Both the position numbers and the translations under genes were made by a program. Source: Spisula solida (Eukaryota > Mollusca > Bivalvia > Venerida > Mactridae). From it: a DNA stretch of 64,000 nt. This document shows positions 1 to 11,895 of the stretch, piece after piece. How positions within the stretch are numbered: position 1 is the stretch's first letter; every line of letters starts with the position of its first letter. Below the pieces are notes generated by a model that saw only the letters and a program-made list of their open reading frames with translations, made no database searches and was not told the origin of the DNA. The stretch is from contig OX365951.1 in assembly GCA_947247005.1 (NCBI GenBank), positions 193,501 to 257,500 of the forward strand, read 5' to 3'.

Positions 1-540
1 CTGCTTACCCAGCCGAGAACAGAAAACATAAAAAACACACAAGCTACAATGCCCACCTGAACCAGCCGAGCACAGAAAACATAAAAGGCACAATGCCCAA
101 CTAAACAAGTTATAATCCTCCCATGTTCAAGCTGTCGAAATTCTGAATGAACCAGATTCAGCAATCAAAAAGCTGAATGCCCAAACTGAATGATTTAGTT
201 CCAACAGTAAAATGGCTGAAATACCTAGTTTAAGTTGTCAGAAGTTCTAAAATGTGTACAAAAGAAGAAAAATCTCAGTGTCAAGGTTTCAGCTAAATGA
301 CTTAGTTTCAGCAATACATATGAGCCGAATGCCCCCAGCTGACTTACTTTGAACACACGTTTCAACAGCAAAACAGAACTATGCCCCTAGCCGAGTGACC
401 TACTTAGAACAATTAGTAATTCCAGGTAAAATAACCGCGTTTCAAAAGCAAAAATAAATGCCCCGCCGAGTGACCTACTTTGAAAATTAGTAATCCCAGG
501 TAAAATAACCACGTTTCAACAGCAAAAAAGAGAATTAAAT
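1..540 (+). repeat. Dispersed repeat family R1, partial copy cut by window start
   Basis: The head motif 'agccgagcacagaaaacat' followed by 'ggcacaatgcccaac' occurs here, with a variant repeated at the very start. The motif recurs at about 15715, 22858 and 62540 on the same strand, and at about 16900-17190, 55850-56035 and 59030-59180 on the other strand. Internally the element holds short direct repeats: 'ccaggtaaaataacc' recurs about 73 bp apart near 422 and 496, next to 'gagtgacctactt'. No coding potential was seen. The class is unknown; a non-autonomous DNA transposon or Helitron-like element is possible. Confidence 0.6.
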
Positions 541-740
541 TTGACTTTGAAACAAAATCAACATTCGTTTTTGTTTCTATTTATTATATGCTTCAATTTC
601 TCTTAAAATGTTATAGTAATTGGCTTAATTGGAACAATCAGGTTGAAATTAGAACTTGACAATTATGACGTCATAATGACTTAACGCATATTTGTTTACC
701 TGGCACCGTTAGGACATTAAGTCTTTTTCGGTATGGTAAT
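541..740 (+). repeat. Dispersed repeat with TGACGTCA core at start of copy A
   Basis: The sequence containing 'aattggcttaattgga', a tgacgtca palindrome and 'ttaacgcatatttgttta' is repeated at the start of copy B (8455-8640). A third copy lies at 21655-21890, outside the duplication, where the upstream part 'cacgagtggtgtgaatttta' is also kept. The left edge of the duplication therefore coincides with an interspersed repeat. Confidence 0.6.
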
Positions 741-1905
741 GGACACAAGCTTCTAAAGTAGACGAGATTGCTGTGCTAGAAACCGTTATTTACTCATTGG
801 CGATACCTTGAAGCGGATTGCGGAGCTTCTGCACTCGAAGTGGACGCTATGTACAAATGGCTTTAGTAATACACATAATGCATGTTGGAGCCTTGTTAGG
901 TTTGAAGTCAACTTATTTGATTAAACAACAAAACTCGTTGTATCGAATATTAAGACAACTGGTGTTTATAACACTACTAACTTTAAGTATAAACTAGAAA
1001 CTCAACTCCTTCGTTGGTGTTTGAAATTCACCCGTGTTATAGAGAATAAAACAATTGCACTACCACTGATTGTAACGTAGCGTGACTGTTTGGCACCAAA
1101 CGATAATGTTGTATACAGATACATACATTGTTACTGACAGGTACAACACATAACTACGTACTCCAAGGTAAAAATTAACAAATTACGGTGATGATAAACA
1201 GTGCTGGTATTTTTGGCGCTGTTGACGTTGAGCGACATTTATTTCACAATTCACCTCTTTGCCAGCGCCTTTGTACATGGCATAATGTTAACACTATTAA
1301 TGTGCTTCGACAACATAACACAATGGATGTCATTTTCGTGTAAACATAATAGTCAGGCGTAACGTTTAAATTCCTTTGAAATGTTTAGACCTATCAGCAA
1401 GCTGGATAGTTTCATTTTTAATTGAAGCGCATACTTTCTAATAAGTACACATATAAAGGTACCTAACCACAGAATAGTTTTTCTGGAGAGTCCATAAACT
1501 CTATGAATAAAAACTGACTGGCGCGCGTACACTATCGAATGTTTACGAAAACCTTTGCACACGATAGAAGAGAAAATAGTTTCTGACGCAGAGGTTATAT
1601 ACTATTCTGTTTATCACATTGCTTGGAACGTTATCCGTCTAAAATGATGGTTTGAATGTGTATTTTATGTATTGTAGGTGCTATATATCTTCGCTAAACC
1701 GGATTGGGATGACAGCAAGTACAACTACGTCGTCAGTGATTTAAACGTTTGGAGAGTCAGATGCATCTTCGCTATGTTTCAATGCAATAGAATAATCATC
1801 TATAGACCATCAGAATTATACCAAGATATACAGCCAAATCGTCATCCATAAAGTTAGTTGTCTCTCGAAAAACAGAATTACAACATGCCATTGAAAATGG
1901 TAGTA

Positions 1906-2327
1906 CAGTACAACCTCTCCAACCTCTTTAGAGCATAACCTTTCTATAACGATACCCTCCTTAAGCCTCCTCGATAGCCTAGTGATTGAGAGTTCGCTTA
2001 GAGTACGGGAGGTCTCGGGGGTTCGATCCCTGGTCGCGTCTACCAAAGATGAAATAAAAATGGTACCAGAAATGTCATTGCTTGACGCCCAGCATAATAG
2101 GTAAACTGGCTTCTCTTCTCTCATACTCTCGTGGCGATGGATAACATCAGGAATGAGGGGTCGATAGTTATTAATATAAGTTATATAACAATCGACCTTA
2201 AATAAATTAGTATCAACCTTCCCTTAGCCTATATGTACTATAAATTTGATCTCTGTATAGCAACAACCTGAAAACTACGGCCAATAGTTGCAGCTCCAAA
2301 TGGTATTGCTCTACAGAGGTTGCACAG
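1906..2327. mobile_element. Pogo/Tigger-like MITE, interrupted by a SINE
   Basis: The left end 'cagtacaacctctcc' follows TA. The right end 'gaggttgcacag' is followed by TA, so the ends are inverted and lie at a TA target. Internal text 'tagagcataacctttctataac' matches the family seen at 9734-9900 and 34823-35141. CAGT..AACCTC termini at TA sites are typical of pogo/Tigger members of the Tc1/mariner superfamily (family knowledge). It has no coding capacity. The SINE at 1969-2219 is nested inside; the copy B partner at 9734-9900 lacks it. Confidence 0.7.
1969..2219 (+). mobile_element. tRNA-derived SINE, copy 1
   Basis: The head carries an RNA polymerase III A-box-like stretch 'gatagcctagtgattgag' and a B box 'ggttcgatccc' with normal tRNA-like spacing. 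The body 'ctggcttctcttctctcata' and 'gtggcgatggataacat' is shared with the copy at 32222-32440. Imperfect target-site duplications flank it (tccttaagcct at 1958-1968, tcccttagcct at 2220-2230). The duplicated copy B has one uninterrupted site near 9795-9805, which confirms the insertion. Confidence 0.85.
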
Positions 2328-2432
2328 TATTTGCACATAGCTGTTGTAACTGAGGTCTTCGTTTGCAGATGGTCTCACATGAATGACTGTAATTGGAAAA
2401 CGATTCAGTATAATGTATCGTACCAAAGATAA

Positions 2433-3105
2433 TATGAACAAATGCACTGCATCCAGCGGGGATTTCCCATCAGGTTTGAGGATAATATAATCGAGGAAAA
2501 ATGACTAAGGAATTTGTTTGCTCCACAGAGGCTAAAGGTCTAGCCTCTGACTGCCAGGCAGCACCACATAGGAGACCAGGCGAACACATACTTAGAAAAG
2601 AGTGTTTACCGATCTAGGAGACGGGTTGCACAGATATGACCTATAAATAGTTATTATAGTTTTACACTCGTCTTTTATTTGCTATTTATATTTCAATTCA
2701 ACATAATTATTCACACGTTGGCGCGCTTTGCCTTGCGACGACGTCGCGTTAACGGGCGATGACGTCGCTTCAATTGATGTGACGTCATTTCCGACGTCGC
2801 CATATTGTTTTATTACGTTGGATTAAATCAGATATGTATTTTTTCAATAATGTTAAGGCTTATATGCCGAAACGTTATTAAAAGAGTGGAACTGTATTTA
2901 TATTTCATATTCGAAAAAATAAGTTAAACAAGATTGGTTCTCAAATCTTGGGCAACAACTTGCCTCTACCGGAAGTGGGACGTGAAATTCAGTCTACCGA
3001 ATCACTATTCCGCATCCGGTCTGTCAGAAAAAAACAGGCCATAGTCAATGCAACTACAACAACAAAAATCACGTGATTTTCGCATGTAATCGTTAATGGG
3101 GATTA
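2433..3105. mobile_element. Unidentified insertion in copy A
   Basis: The match with copy B breaks at about 2433 and resumes at about 3105; B runs straight through near 9985-9990. The insert holds a cluster of acgtc motifs at 2735-2800, including a perfect tgacgtca, and 'gccgaaacgttattaaaaga' near 2868, a phrase resembling the 3' parts of some retroelements. An exon-like stretch with a good acceptor ('tgctccacag') begins near 2528 but has no supported product. No clear terminal repeats were found. Confidence 0.5.
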
Positions 3106-3429
3106 ATCCCCTATTAAACACACATACATAGTTTCCTTTATCCCGTCTAGATACCTAACTAACTAATAGTGTAATATTGCGGGCGATTTTGTTTGAGGCA
3201 ATCTACGAAGCAGCAAGCTATTTCCAATTAAAATAGCGTACAGCTATTCTCCTAGTTTACACTAATAGATGGAACATATCGGTAACCCGATTTATGTTAG
3301 TCTTGTAGAAACTTTATGTAATGGTGTTTGTGCCTTCGTTAAACATATCCTCTGTTTTAGTATGCGTTATCAAATAGCAATACCTCAGTTTACTCTGTGC
3401 AAGTTTCCAGGAGTACAGGACATGAACAT

Positions 3430-3490
3430 TACAATACAACCTATCCAGAGCAGCCCTCTGTAAAGCAACAACCTCTCTATAACAATACAC
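3430..3490. mobile_element. Pogo-like MITE end fragment
   Basis: 'caatacaacctatccagag' followed by 'gcaacaacctctctataac' matches the left part of the pogo-like MITEs at 1906, 9734 and 34823. A decayed counterpart is at 10341-10395 in copy B, so it predates the duplication. No right end was found. Confidence 0.5.
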
Positions 3491-4892
3491 GACGTTTCCA
3501 GTGAAGCTAATCACTATCAATATTAACCTTTCAGTCACGAAAACCTGTAAGGTCCATTATTTGCAGCTCTCAAAGGGTTCATTTTCCGGAGTTTGTATTG
3601 TATTCTAGTTAGGTTTTCCGTCGAAACTGCCATTGTCCTAAATTGAAATCAAGGACTGTGGTATTGACCCAATTGACGTAATTAAACATACAGAACAACA
3701 AAATCATTAAACGTGTAGGAAACTGACATCAAAGAACATTTAATTTCTAAACTACTTCAGAAATTGAGGTTTCATGGAAATTTATGGTGTTACGGTATAT
3801 AATTGTATGTAAAAGTCTCGGAAATTCAGTGATTTGAAAGTAATAGAGGGTAAGTAGAAGTAAACGGAAGTTGTAAGTAAGACAAGTCATAATGTGAGTT
3901 ATATGATACAGACATCACCAGTATAGCGTGAAGCACGACATGTTCAATTATACAGAATTAGAAAGAAGACGATTTGAAGGAGATGTGAACTGACAACCAT
4001 AAGACAAACCTCCGTCATGTTGATCACAACAGTGTGTATATATCACTCCTCTACTACCAACCAGTCAGATCAAATTTAGATTCAGGATAATCACAACGAA
4101 GTCTCGACATGAAATTGAATCCCTAAACAATTGTCAATCAGTGGAAATCTAGTGCCAAACATAACGTTCTAAAATATCATTTAATTTCCTAACTAGGTGT
4201 TACATTTTTTTCGTGGAATTTATAAATGACAAAATCGATAGATCGTTAAGTCGTGGATCAAATGTACACATGGGTAGGAGACCACGATTTGAGGTGTTTT
4301 GGGACGAAAAATCGATAGGGTTATCCGTATTTCGTGGAAATGTTCAGTCCAAGAAATCATAGCATATATATCTCAAACGAATATTTTTTCATTAACATAT
4401 ATAGGAAGAAGCGAATCCGTACAAACATCACAAAGTGTAAACCCTCTCGTTGAAACTGTTAATGTTCTCATAACTCATATCGGGTAAATGCATATTTCAT
4501 AGTTATTGGCCAAGGAAATTTGATGCAAAAACATCGAAACCACAATTGAAATTAATATATATCATCGAACAGAAAATTTAGGACTAGTAATCTAGTATTG
4601 CCTTACATCGTACGTCATGTGGTAATTCCAGGAAACGTACCATTGTAAGAGAATCTACAACCCTTTATATCAATCCCACCAACTCGAAGAAGTCTACAAA
4701 TCAAATATCGCGTGACATCTATAGGAAATGCAAAAACAGTACAGTAACGTTACACTAAACACACAGCTTTTGTCAATTAAAATCATGTCTAATTTTGCAA
4801 ATGTTAAGAACGAATTCAATTCAATTCATAATGCTTATTTCAGAACAAATATGATTTGCTATCGAGACCCCGTTTCTAATCTTATTAGCGGA

Positions 4893-5195
4893 ACTTAATT
4901 ATTGTTTATACCTTTACAACACAACATATTCAAAGAGGAACGACCTATGACTGAAACCGCGACCTCTCGTACATTTTCGTTCGCGTGTTGTTCTGTTAGT
5001 ATACATATCGAATCAAAATGATCATTTACAAATGGAGCTAATTTAGTGTATGCTTCTAATATGTCTTGCACTTGAATTGAAACATACTGTAACCAACGGG
5101 GAAGTATTTACGTCACACGGAAACGACCCAATTATGTGACAATCTTAACAATACCCGAAACATTAATCCCAACCCACATGTTCCTTACACGCTGT
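4893..5195 (-). pseudogene. Disrupted exon-like frame, paralogue of 11896-12216
   Basis: This is the copy A equivalent of the open minus-strand frame in copy B. The stretch encoding EQHANENVREVAVSVIGRSS is kept. The frame is broken by a TGA in place of a glycine codon ('gtgtgacgtaaatac' on the minus strand) and by a small insertion after it. The 3' part, from just after 'CCKGI' through the splice donor, is deleted (about 205 bp relative to B). The protein is not recognised. If it was ever a coding exon, this copy is dead. Confidence 0.45.
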
Positions 5196-5922
5196 GTACC
5201 AAACAAGGGGCGGGTACTCATCTTAAACATGTCGTCATTTATACATTATATATACATCCAACACATAGATTCGTGATAGCTTCGCCAACATCTCTGGGAA
5301 TCAATTTCCATTGAAGTGTCGAACTGTCATGTTAAAACTGCAAAGTGTTAATCTAAAATGTGTTACAATAACACTGGTTATAAATCATTCTTACAAACCC
5401 ACCCCCTGTTGCATGTAAACAAATTAACTAAATGAACCGACTGTCTAAGTATTTCTTTTGATTTCCGAACTGTTTGTGTTTCATTAGTTCTGGAATGTGC
5501 GCAAGTTCCAAAACGCGAATTATGACATATTCTTATTTTCCTGCAAGAAGAATAACAAAGTTATCCGAATAAAAATGTTCAAACTTGACGTTGTGCGGTT
5601 TGCGGTGATAATGCATGTATATAATACCACTGACTTTCATTGTATTTTAATAATAGGGAGTGAAATCTATGTAACGAGTATTTACAAGCGCACACAAAAC
5701 AATCAACCAAAAAACCTCATACGTGACGATATGTAGATGGCGAAATTATGCATAACAACTGTAGAGTTATTTTAAGATAAAAGATCAATCGGTATAACTA
5801 TTATGAAAAGATAATTTCCAACCAAATGCATAAAACCAATCACTAAGTATTTATACGAGACAGATATAGCTCGGTCGGCGGCAATGATATGTAGTTCTGT
5901 TACACTTATATCAAATTTAATT

Positions 5923-6723
5923 ATATATAGTTTATTCAAGAAAACCAAAATATGCCTATCATTCTACAAATATATACAATTTCTTATATTTTACAATGGT
6001 TAATGGTGACATTATTAGCATATTCAGGTATAATTGTATCAAATATATTGATATAATAATAAACAATATAATCAATTTGTAAGTTTTAACTTTATCATAC
6101 AACATAATCGGTTTAAATGTATGGTACGTATACACTCCTACTGTAATTGTAGTTATTCAATGAACACATATACATATATACAAAGTGAGAGAGTTATTAA
6201 AGTGAAATATTCTACAGTACTAATTAAAAGCATATATGATTGTCTTGCGTCTTATTTCGAAACTTTTCTGTAAGAACATAGATATGTTTTTCTGGATAGT
6301 TTTATTATCATATTTTAAAAGTTCAACAAATTTGGGCACATTTGGATGATTCCAGAGATATCGTTTAATATGACATTTTCTTATTTCGCGATATAAGGGA
6401 CAGTTTAATAAAAAGTGAAATTCGTCTTCTAGAGAATGACATGTATGACATTTTCTCTCATCGTATGGGATTTTATGTGACTTGTGCCATCTTCCGGCCT
6501 CAACCTCTAACCTGTGTGCTGAGACACGGAATCTAGTGAGCGCAAACCTGTTTTTATCAAAATTAATTTTATCTAAGTAAGTATGAAAGTTGAAACTACA
6601 AAATAATTTATAAGTTCTTGCCCTTGTCGAATGTTCTACTTCGTTATTCCAAATTTGTAAATAACTATCTTTTACTCTTTGTTTAAACATAGACAGAAAC
6701 AATTTACTGTTAGTGACATTCTG
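5923..6723 (-). mobile_element. 5'-truncated non-LTR retrotransposon insertion
   Basis: Copy B is uninterrupted at 'atttaatt' (about 12922-12929). Here that 8-mer occurs on both sides of the insert (5915-5922 and 6724-6731) as a target-site duplication. The 801 bp insert reads on the minus strand, begins inside the end of a reverse-transcriptase protein and finishes in an AT-rich 3' UTR. This is the usual outcome of 5'-truncated target-primed integration. Confidence 0.85.
6220..6702 (-). pseudogene. C-terminal fragment of LINE reverse transcriptase with CCHC motif
   Basis: An open frame of 160 codons makes up most of the truncated LINE. It is the far C-terminal region of a non-LTR reverse-transcriptase polyprotein, not a cellular gene. 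Diagnostic pieces are 'FRVSAHRLEVEAGRW' at residues 58-72 and a zinc-binding cluster with C85, C88, H96 and C101 within 'CHTCHSLEDEFHFLLNCPLY'. This arrangement is common at the end of LINE ORF2 proteins in molluscs and other marine invertebrates (family knowledge). Endonuclease and RT catalytic domains are missing, so it cannot mobilise itself. No promoter is visible. The apparent ATG is incidental: the frame was open upstream in the parent element. The remaining frame is intact to its stop, suggesting a fairly recent insertion. Confidence 0.8.
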
Positions 6724-7220
6724 ATTTAATTTAGTCTAGGGATTTCAGTTACTATCTTATAACAGTTTCGATTTCAGATCAATGTATTGCCAAATAATTC
6801 CGACGTATTAAGATTCAATTACCATGTATCTTACAGACATAGCGAAACAGTTCGTCAATAAACCCCCAGTAATCGCAATGCTGAATGTAATCAGTTTTTA
6901 TGTCCATTTTATTACGATCTAAATAGAACATTCTGAATGTATTAAGGAAACAATACAAAAAGTAAAAATTTCCGCGAGAACAAGACACACATATATTGGA
7001 ACCATGAGGCACATTTAGTGGTGCTGAGTGTGGTAGTGTGGCTGTATATAAGATGATTTGGTAATCGTTTGAGAATCAAAAAGTACTTTTAACACTCAGA
7101 GTTTTTTTAAGCGGTGCAATATTAAAGCACTTGCCAAATAAGGCGACATAATTTAATGTGGAACCCGAGAATCTCCGATTTGATTTAACGTCATATATGT
7201 CATTCTATTTCACTGATATA

Positions 7221-8159
7221 AGAGGGGTGATCAACAAATACGCGGAAAAGTGCTGTAGTTTCTTTATTTGTCATTATAAGTCGATGAAACTTTCTAAACA
7301 TGAAGATAAATTTATTTTAAATTGATTCACAGCTGATCAATAATATTGAACAAAGACGGCACGAATGCGGTTTCCCATGGCAACGTCACTCGACGTCATG
7401 CGGCCCAAATTTTCATATTTTCCAACGTTGCACATAGCAAACGATGACGTATCATTCGTGCGTTTATAATTTTATAATTTTCTAAAGGGTGGATTATAAA
7501 TGTACAATGATATAACATTACATTCATCATTTCCAAACATTGTTTTAACGTCAAATTCCGTTTTAGAGTTATTTGCTTTGAAGTTGTTGTCTGAAAATGA
7601 GTTCGGTGCCGAAAACGGCGACGAAAAGTCGTGTGGCGAAGGAAATTTCATAACATACCAATGTCAATATTGCAAAATGCAACTAATATGTAATAGCACA
7701 CAAAACAGGTGTCGATTTTGCATATTCTAGCCATGTGAAATCAATGCCAACATGCGCATGGGCTATACAACGTCGATAACGTCAACTTACGTCATCAATA
7801 TTAATGTTTTCCAGTAGCTAATTATTATAATTTACATACAAGTTGCAAAGGAAAAATATTGATTTTCGGTTGACATGTCTATGAAGTGTATCGTTCAATG
7901 CGTTATACAGTATGAATTGTGCCACGAATGAGTATGTATACTGTAATATGTAACGACGTCGCAATGACGTTGGGCCGGTGTAGCCATAGTGACGTTGCGG
8001 TTTCTATAATTTTTTGACCAAATATTACCTTGAGTTTAATGTTTTTTATAGTTAGGTATTTTTAATACGCCAATCTATTATCTGACCGATTTTCTTTAGT
8101 ATTGGTCAAGTAACAAATATTTTAGAGCATATTCCCGCGTATTTGTTGATCACCCCTCG
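7221..8159. mobile_element. Mariner-type MITE with 25 bp TIRs and TA target
   Basis: The left end (7221-7245) starts agaggggtgatcaacaaata. The right end (8135-8159) is its inverse, differing only at the outermost base. TA lies on both sides (7219-7220 and 8160-8161). The 939 bp interior has no recognisable transposase. A 76-codon plus-strand frame at 7500-7730 ends in a cysteine-rich tail (CQYCKMQLIC...CRFCIF) but matches no family I know. Several acgtc motifs lie inside. GAGGGG(T/C)(G/A)..TCAA termini at TA fit Tc1/mariner. It lies in the spacer between copies A and B. Confidence 0.9.
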
Positions 8160-9733
8160 TATGTACATTGTAAGAATTTAATGAAGACAAATTGAAGTTG
8201 GTCCAGTGATTGATATGATAAACATCTGCAAATTAAAAGCTTAGAAAAAGATGAAGATTATAATCAAGCGATGCTATATACTAGACTAAGTATGTTCTCT
8301 AAGATATTCTTTACAACATTTACTGTGAAGATAGTTGGTCGGTCATTGAACTGTATAATAATATTAATGATAATAATAATCTTCGTCGGCGGCTGTGGAT
8401 CGAGATCAAAGATAAACAATATTTAAAATGTAATTTTCTGTTATCACAAGTGAAATAAAATTTGACTTTGCAACAAAATCAACTTTTTTTCTATTTTTAC
8501 ATGCTGCAATTTCTCTTAAAATAGATCAGTAATTGGCTTCATTGGAAAATTCACGTAGTAATTGGAACGTGACAATAATGACGTCGTTATGACACAACGC
8601 ATATTTATTTACCGGGCACTGTTAAGACATTCAATTCCTTTTCTGGATAGTGATGATATGGTTTCTAAATTAGCAACCAGAAGAGAATACGGAACTGTAT
8701 TAAAAATGATCTTGTCGTTATTTAGTTAATGCGGATTCCGGAGCTTCTGCACATAAATTGGACGCGACAAAGGGCTTAAGTAGCCTAAGAAACATAAGGC
8801 ATGTTGGAGCCAAGTTTTAGTTGGCATTGAACGTATGTGATTAAATAACACAACACGTTGTATCAAATGTTTAGGCAACTTGTGTTTATAACATTGCTTA
8901 CTTTAAGAAGAAACAAGAAACTCAACTCCTTCTTGGTGTTGGAAATCCACCTAGGTTATAGAGAATAAAACCATTGTAGTTCCACAAATTGTAACAAATT
9001 ACGGTGATGATAAACAGTGCTGGTATTTTTGGCGCTGTTGACATTGACCGACATTTATTTCACAATTCACCTCTTTGCCAGCGCCTTGTACATGGTATAA
9101 TGTTAACTGTACTAATGTGTTTAGAAAACATAACACAATGGATGTCATTTTCGTATCAACATACAATGTAATAGACAGGCGTAACGTTTAAATTCCTTTG
9201 AAGTGTTCGGAACTATCGACCCACTGGATATTTTCATTTTTAATTAAAGCGCATAATTCCTGAATAGAACACATATAAAGGTACCTAACCACAGAAGAGC
9301 TTTTCTGGAGAGTCCATAAACTGTATGAAAAAATACTTAGTGATGCACATACACTATCGAATATTTACGAACACCTTTGCACACGATGGACGAGAAAGTA
9401 GTTTCTGACGCAAAGGTTATATACTATTCTGTTTATCACATTGCCTGGAACGTTTTTCGTCTATAATGATAGTTTTAATGTGCTTTTTATGTATGGTAGG
9501 TGCTATATATCTTCACCAAACCGGATTGGGATGACAGTCAGTCCAAATATGTCGTCAATGATTTTAACGGTCGGAGAATCAGATGCATCTTTGTTATGTT
9601 TCAGAGCAATAAAATAATCATTTATAGACCACCAGACTTATACCAAAATATACAGCCAAATTGTCACCCATAAAGCTGGATGTCTCTCTAAAAACAGAAT
9701 TACTAAATGTCATTGAAAATGAAAATAGTAGTA

Positions 9734-9900
9734 CAGTATAACGTCTCTAGAGTGGCTCCCTGTAGAGCAACAACCTCTCTATAACAATACCTTCTCTAAG
9801 CCTATATTAACTACAAATTTAAACACTATATAGTAACAACCTCAAACAACGGCCAAAATTTGCAGGTTACCAAAGGTATTGCTCTACAGAGGTTGCACAG
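9734..9900. mobile_element. Pogo/Tigger-like MITE, uninterrupted partner
   Basis: The left end 'cagtataacgtctct' follows TA, and the right end 'gaggttgcacag' is followed by TA. At 167 bp it is orthologous by duplication to 1906-2327 but lacks the nested SINE, so it shows the pre-insertion state. Confidence 0.7.
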
Positions 9901-11895
9901 TATTTAAAAAATTGCTGATGTAATAGTGGTATTTATTTGCAGATGTTCTGACATGTATGTATTTAATTTGAAAAAGATGTAATGTATTGTAACGATGATA
10001 TTAAACACCCATACATGATTTCTATTATCCCGTCTAGATACTTTAAAAACTAATAGTATAAGATTGTGGGCGATTATGTTTGAGGCAATCTACGAAGCAG
10101 CAAGCTATTTTCAATTAAATTTTCAATTATTCCCGCGTGCAGCTATTCTCCCAGTTCACACTAATAGATGAAACATATCGGTAACCCGACTTATTTGAGT
10201 CTTGTAGAACTGTATGTAATGGTGTTTGTGCCTTCGTTTAACATAATTATCCTCTGTTTTAGTGTGCGTAATCAAATAGAAATACCTAAGTTTAATCTGA
10301 GCGACTGTGGTTTCTGTGCAATGTTCAAGGAGTACAAGACAAAACAACCTATCCAGTGCGGCCCACTGTTATGTAAAAACGTCTCTATATAAACACATTT
10401 TTGTTTTGTCTTCAAAACTGCTATTTTGTAATGTGTTAAATTGAAATCAAAGACTGTGACATTGACCCAATGGATGTATTCAACAGTACAGCACAGAATA
10501 ATCATGAAACATGCTAGGAAATACTACATGCAGAGGTTAAAACTGACCTCGAAGAACATTTAATTTCGATAACTACTTCAGAAAGTGTGTTACCGTAAAA
10601 ATGTCTGGTGTAACTGGATAACAATGTATGAAAATGTCCAGGAAATTCGATGATTTAAAAGTAATAGAAGAGTTAGTAGAAGTAAGCATAAGTTGTAAAT
10701 AAGACAAGTCATAACGTGAGTTTTAGGGTACAGACAGCGCCAGTACATGTATAGCATGAAGTACGATATGTTCAATTATACGGAATTTGAAAGAAGAAGA
10801 TTTGAAGGAGATGTGAACTGACAACCATAAGACAAACCTCCGTCATGTTGATCACAACAGTGTGTATATATCACTCCCCAACTACGATAAAACTCAGATT
10901 GAATTTAGATTCAAGATAATCACAATGAACTCTCGTCCTGAAATGGAATCCCTTAACAATTGACAATCAGAAAAAAGATAGTGCCAAACATAACATTCTG
11001 AAATATCTTCGTAACTATGTGTCACATATTCTCATGGAATTTATAAATGACAAAATCGACGGATCGTTAATTCTTGGATTAATTGTACACAAGGGAAGGA
11101 GACCTCTCGATCTGATGTGCCTTGGGAACGAAAAATCGTGGGACTTTATTTCGTTGCAATGTTCAGTCAAAGAAATTAACGATCATGTATATTTCAAACG
11201 AAAAGTTATACTTTTTCATTAGCATATATAGGGAAAAGCGAGTCCGTATAAACATCTTAAATTGCTAAACCTGTCGTTGAAGCCGTAAAGGTTTCCATAA
11301 CTCATATCGAGTAAATGCATATTTCATAGATATTGGCCGAGAAATTGATACAAAAAACACGGAAACCGCTATTGAATTAAATATATATCATCGAACAGAA
11401 AATTAGGGACTAATAATCGTGTATTGCCTAAACTGATACAATGTACGTCATGTTGTAATTCTAGGAAACGTACCATTGTAAGATAATCTACAACCCTTTA
11501 CATCAATCTGAACAACACGCATAGTTCTACAATTAAATATCACGGGACATTTATAGGAATAGCAAAAACAGTACAGGTACTTTACACTAAACACACAGCT
11601 TTTGTCAATAAAAAATCATGTCTATTTTTGCAAATGATGAGTACGAATTCAAAATGCTTATTTCAGAACAAATATGATTTGCTATCGATACCCCGTTTCT
11701 AGTCTTATTAGCGGAACTTCATTATAGTTTAGACTTAACGAGCAACACTTACACTGATTACAGCGTCTTTAAGATCGATCGAAACAAATAAAAAAGAAGT
11801 TGATTATAACGCATCAAGTCAATGCTGCAATGTATATACATGCTTAATAGCCGGGAAGGTTATACTAGAAATAAACTACAAAGAAGATTTCTTAC

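Larger units (their letters stand above)
541..7155. repeat. Segmental duplication, copy A
   Basis: This segment aligns by eye in the same order and orientation with 8455-13350. Matched landmarks are 541/8461, 1200/9010, 2240/9815, 3150/10040, 4000/10840, 4940/11970, 5400/12420 and 6728/12930. Copy A is longer because of three insertions absent from copy B: the SINE 1969-2219, an unidentified insert of about 2433-3105, and the LINE fragment 5923-6723. Without them both copies are close to 4.9 kb. Copy A also carries about 100 bp near 1081-1175 missing from B, and lacks about 205 bp that B has at about 11732-11939. Confidence 0.85.
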
